From Cordylochernes scorpioides (taxonomy: Eukaryota; Arthropoda; Arachnida; Pseudoscorpiones; Chernetidae), in assembly GCA_030710605.1 (NCBI GenBank), contig CP092870.1, positions 90,697,042-90,761,041 of the forward strand: a stretch of DNA of 64,000 nt, given 5' to 3'. This document shows, piece after piece, positions 61,956 through 64,000 of this stretch. Positions within the stretch are counted from its first letter, which is position 1. Every line of letters begins with the position of its first letter. The notes below the pieces were generated by a model. The model ran no database searches. It had not been told where the DNA came from and saw only the letters and a list, made by a program, of their open reading frames with translations. The position numbers and the translations under genes were made by a program.

Positions 61956-62560
61956 CAGGGTGATCCAAAAGTCCCGCACAACTTTAAAAATTAATAACTC
62001 CGCGAATATTTGCGCTAGAGCAATGAGGTAAACACCATTGTGTTCAGGATGCAATGGGATTTTTTATGGCAAATAATGAAAAATTCGAAATTGATTTTAG
62101 TTACAACTTTATTCGCTAGATGGCGCTCTACCAGAATCAGCTATTCAGCGGCCAAATTGTTTGATAAATTGAAAAATATAACTGAACGACGCGTATTTTT
62201 CCTTTTTGAATACCAGGAAAGAATCCAAATAATATCAAATGATAAATTAATAAAACACCATTTCGCCAAAAGTTAGAAGAAATGGTTAACGATTTTTAAA
62301 TACAATCTGAGATATGTAAAATAGGTATATGCAAATTAAAACATGTAGCAAAAAAAAAATGATATTTCAGATGCGGTTTGCTGGAGTCCTCTCAGCTATT
62401 CATATTTCGAAAATAATATATTTATATTTTTTTAAATTCAACTCTCTTTCAGTATCGATTATAGTTATTTTAATTCATTTGAAAAATATTTATCTATCTC
62501 TGATGATTTATTTTACTCTGAAATGCCGTTGTTGTTTTTGTCGTGTCCAATAAAGAGCCT
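61956..62560 (-). mobile_element. LINE E 3' region
   Basis: Starts (minus 3' end) CAGGGTGATCCAAAAGTCCC at 61956 and continues as the 50480-51061 block inverted, here without an upstream TA run. Joins the C-terminal coding end near 62560. Confidence 0.7.
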
Positions 62561-64000
62561 CAGATGTCTCAATGCATCTCTATCACAGCAGCAGCAGCAT
62601 TGTCCACTATCTTGGGTGTGTAAAGCAGCTGCTCTGGGTCTATGTCAATTTTATGCAAGGCTGCGGGCATGAGAATATGTGGGTAGGTGTTAGTTCCACA
62701 CCAGGACAATTGTTGCATGTTCTATAGGTTCTTGTGCCATCTGGATGTATTGTCATCCTTTATAATGTTTTGTTCTAAATCTTGTTATAGTTTTGTCATT
62801 TTTCTCTCGGAGTTTATTTCACATTTTGATCTTTTCTTATTTTTTGTTTAATTATCTTGTATTTTGCAAAAGCATTAGCGTCAAATAATGACATTTGTTC
62901 TTTCCTTTGGCTGAACCTTCTGGCTTCCTTTGCCAATTCAACTGCAATTTCATTACCCCCGATCCCAACACGGGCAGGAATCCATTGTAGAATGCAGTTA
63001 TTCTCCAATGATATCAGTTGAGTAAGTAACGAATGTATTTTCTGTGTGATTATAGTATTGCCCTTCTGAATTGCTTCTAGATCGGATATGAAGTCGGTGT
63101 ATATTATAATTCCTTCTGCTTGATGCAGGGATGGTTGGTTATGGGCATACATCAAGAGCTTTCCAGATAGCTGTCAGTTCACAAGTGAAGTTTGACGAAA
63201 TCTTTCTTGCTCCTTCTTTGATTTTGATGTATGTTCCATCTTGCAGTATTATGTTAATTCCAGCCCCTACATTACTTATGGTAAGGTCTGATGATCCATC
63301 TGTATATGCTGTTAAATAATTTATCTGATCGCATAAACCAATTGTGTCAAGTCCTTTCTTTTTAAGAGTGTTTTTGTTCTCTTTTTCTTTATTGCAGAGT
63401 TCATTCAGGTTAAGATTGATGATTACATTTTATGGCAATGGGGTAGGAAATATTGGTTATTCTCGAATTTTAAATTCATTATGTTTCATATTTATGCTCT
63501 TTCTAATATTGTTGTCGTACTGAAGTGTTGAAAATCTTTTGAGCCTTTCTTTTTGTGTCCAGTTTAAATAGGTTCTATGGGAAATGTGTTCGGTTTCTTT
63601 AGTTTTTAAGCTATTGGTGAATTTTATTGTTTTTAATTGTCTTCTGCTTTCAAGTAGGTCTATATCACATTCTCTCTGAATTTTCTAATTTTTGGTATTT
63701 GAAACAGAACCAGTGATTAATTTGGCCGCTTTTGCTTGAACACTGTCTAGTCTTCTTTTTAGTGATGAACTTGAGGGAGCCCAGACGGGTGTTGCATTTT
63801 CCATTATTGGCCTTATTAAGGTGATATATGTTGTTCTGAGAATTTTGGGTTTTGCTCCCCAATTTGTTCCACATAGCCTTCTCAGAATGTTTAGGTTTCT
63901 GGTAGCTCTATTTCAGGTGCTAATTATGTGTTCTGTAAATCGCAATTCCTCATCAAGTATCACACCTAGGTAATTTGGAGAACAAATTTTATCAATTATA
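62561..64000 (-). pseudogene. LINE E: RT thumb, RNase H and C-terminal motif, runs off the window
   Basis: Minus strand from 64000: YLGVILDEELRFTEHIISTS, LRTTYITLIRPIMENATPVW, AKAAKLITGSVSNTKN (RT thumb, frames shift near 63900 and 63660). Then about 340 bp of linker and RNase H: LTAYTDGSSDLTISN (D), FTCELTAIWKALD (E), IIYTDFISDLEAI (D; Ser changed to Phe), LQWIPARVGIGGNEIAVELA (catalytic His is Arg, final Asp is Val). C-terminal CNNCPGVELTPTHIL near 62690. So RNase H is inactivated by substitutions as well as frame breaks. Same family as LINEs A and D; it shows what sequence should lie between A and D. Confidence 0.85.

Noticed and set aside
1-64000. CRISPR arrays, bacterial operons, ribosome binding sites
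   Set aside because: Tandem repeats here lack unique spacers of CRISPR type; all coding remnants are eukaryotic transposable elements, so prokaryotic features are not expected.

Overview
This is a repeat-dense, AT-rich stretch of an animal nuclear genome. The mix of elements fits an invertebrate, most likely an arthropod: Tigger/pogo and mariner DNA transposons, I-like and R1-like LINEs with RNase H, a Penelope-type GIY-YIG fragment, hammerhead-ribozyme repeats and small Helitrons. I cannot name the species. I see no convincing host protein-coding gene. Nearly every open frame longer than about 100 codons belongs to a mobile element. Assignments rest on reading motifs and repeats by eye, without alignments.

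Family names used below. M1 is a 150-200 bp MITE with CAGTAAAACC termini and TA flanks. Its body is built from variants of 'GTGAACCATGGCTATA', and there are more than 25 copies or fragments. M2 (3930-4106), M3 (7497-7671) and M5 (56214-56493) are other TA-flanked MITEs. M4 is a roughly 210-225 bp MITE ending in ACACTCATGGACAAAAC (seven loci). 'PLE-type repeats' are segments carrying hammerhead or hammerhead-like cores and GATGGCGC arms. Helitron-like elements start with TC, end with a CCCGGGC/GCCCGGG hairpin plus CTAG or CTAA, and sit between A and T.

Layout. 1-23 kb: MITEs, three tandem tRNA-like/MITE units (1.7-2.1 kb), a 162-bp tandem array (6.7-7.5 kb), a CAGTAGA-rich minisatellite (14.6-15.6 kb), and a cluster of PLE-type repeats with hammerhead cores (18.9-21.4 kb). 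20.9-25 kb: three Helitron-like elements, two with a tRNA-like Pol III unit, and a GIY-YIG ORF fragment. 25.05-27.52 kb: a nearly intact Tigger/pogo element with perfect inverted repeats and a transposase broken only by two small frameshifts. 28-33 kb: M1 copies, including a tandem M1 array and an M1 copy interrupted by a retroposon with a 13-bp target duplication. 33-40 kb: mostly gene-free AT-rich DNA with a LINE 3' fragment. 40-51 kb: a pile-up of a mariner pseudogene and four LINE bodies (A to D), with family A/D apparently split by an R1-like LINE (B) and an opposite-strand LINE (C). 51-53 kb: inverted repeats with well-formed hammerhead ribozymes. 53-64 kb: LINE and retroposon 3' ends, M5, a 43-bp minisatellite (59.1-59.7 kb), and a minus-strand LINE (E) running off the right edge.

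The most interesting theme is the density of hammerhead-type self-cleaving RNA motifs. They fall in several sequence families that share one architecture: CUGANGA, stem II, GAA, then a short self-complementary stem III (ACCAUGGU, ACGCGU, AGCU or AUAU), then an H cleavage base.
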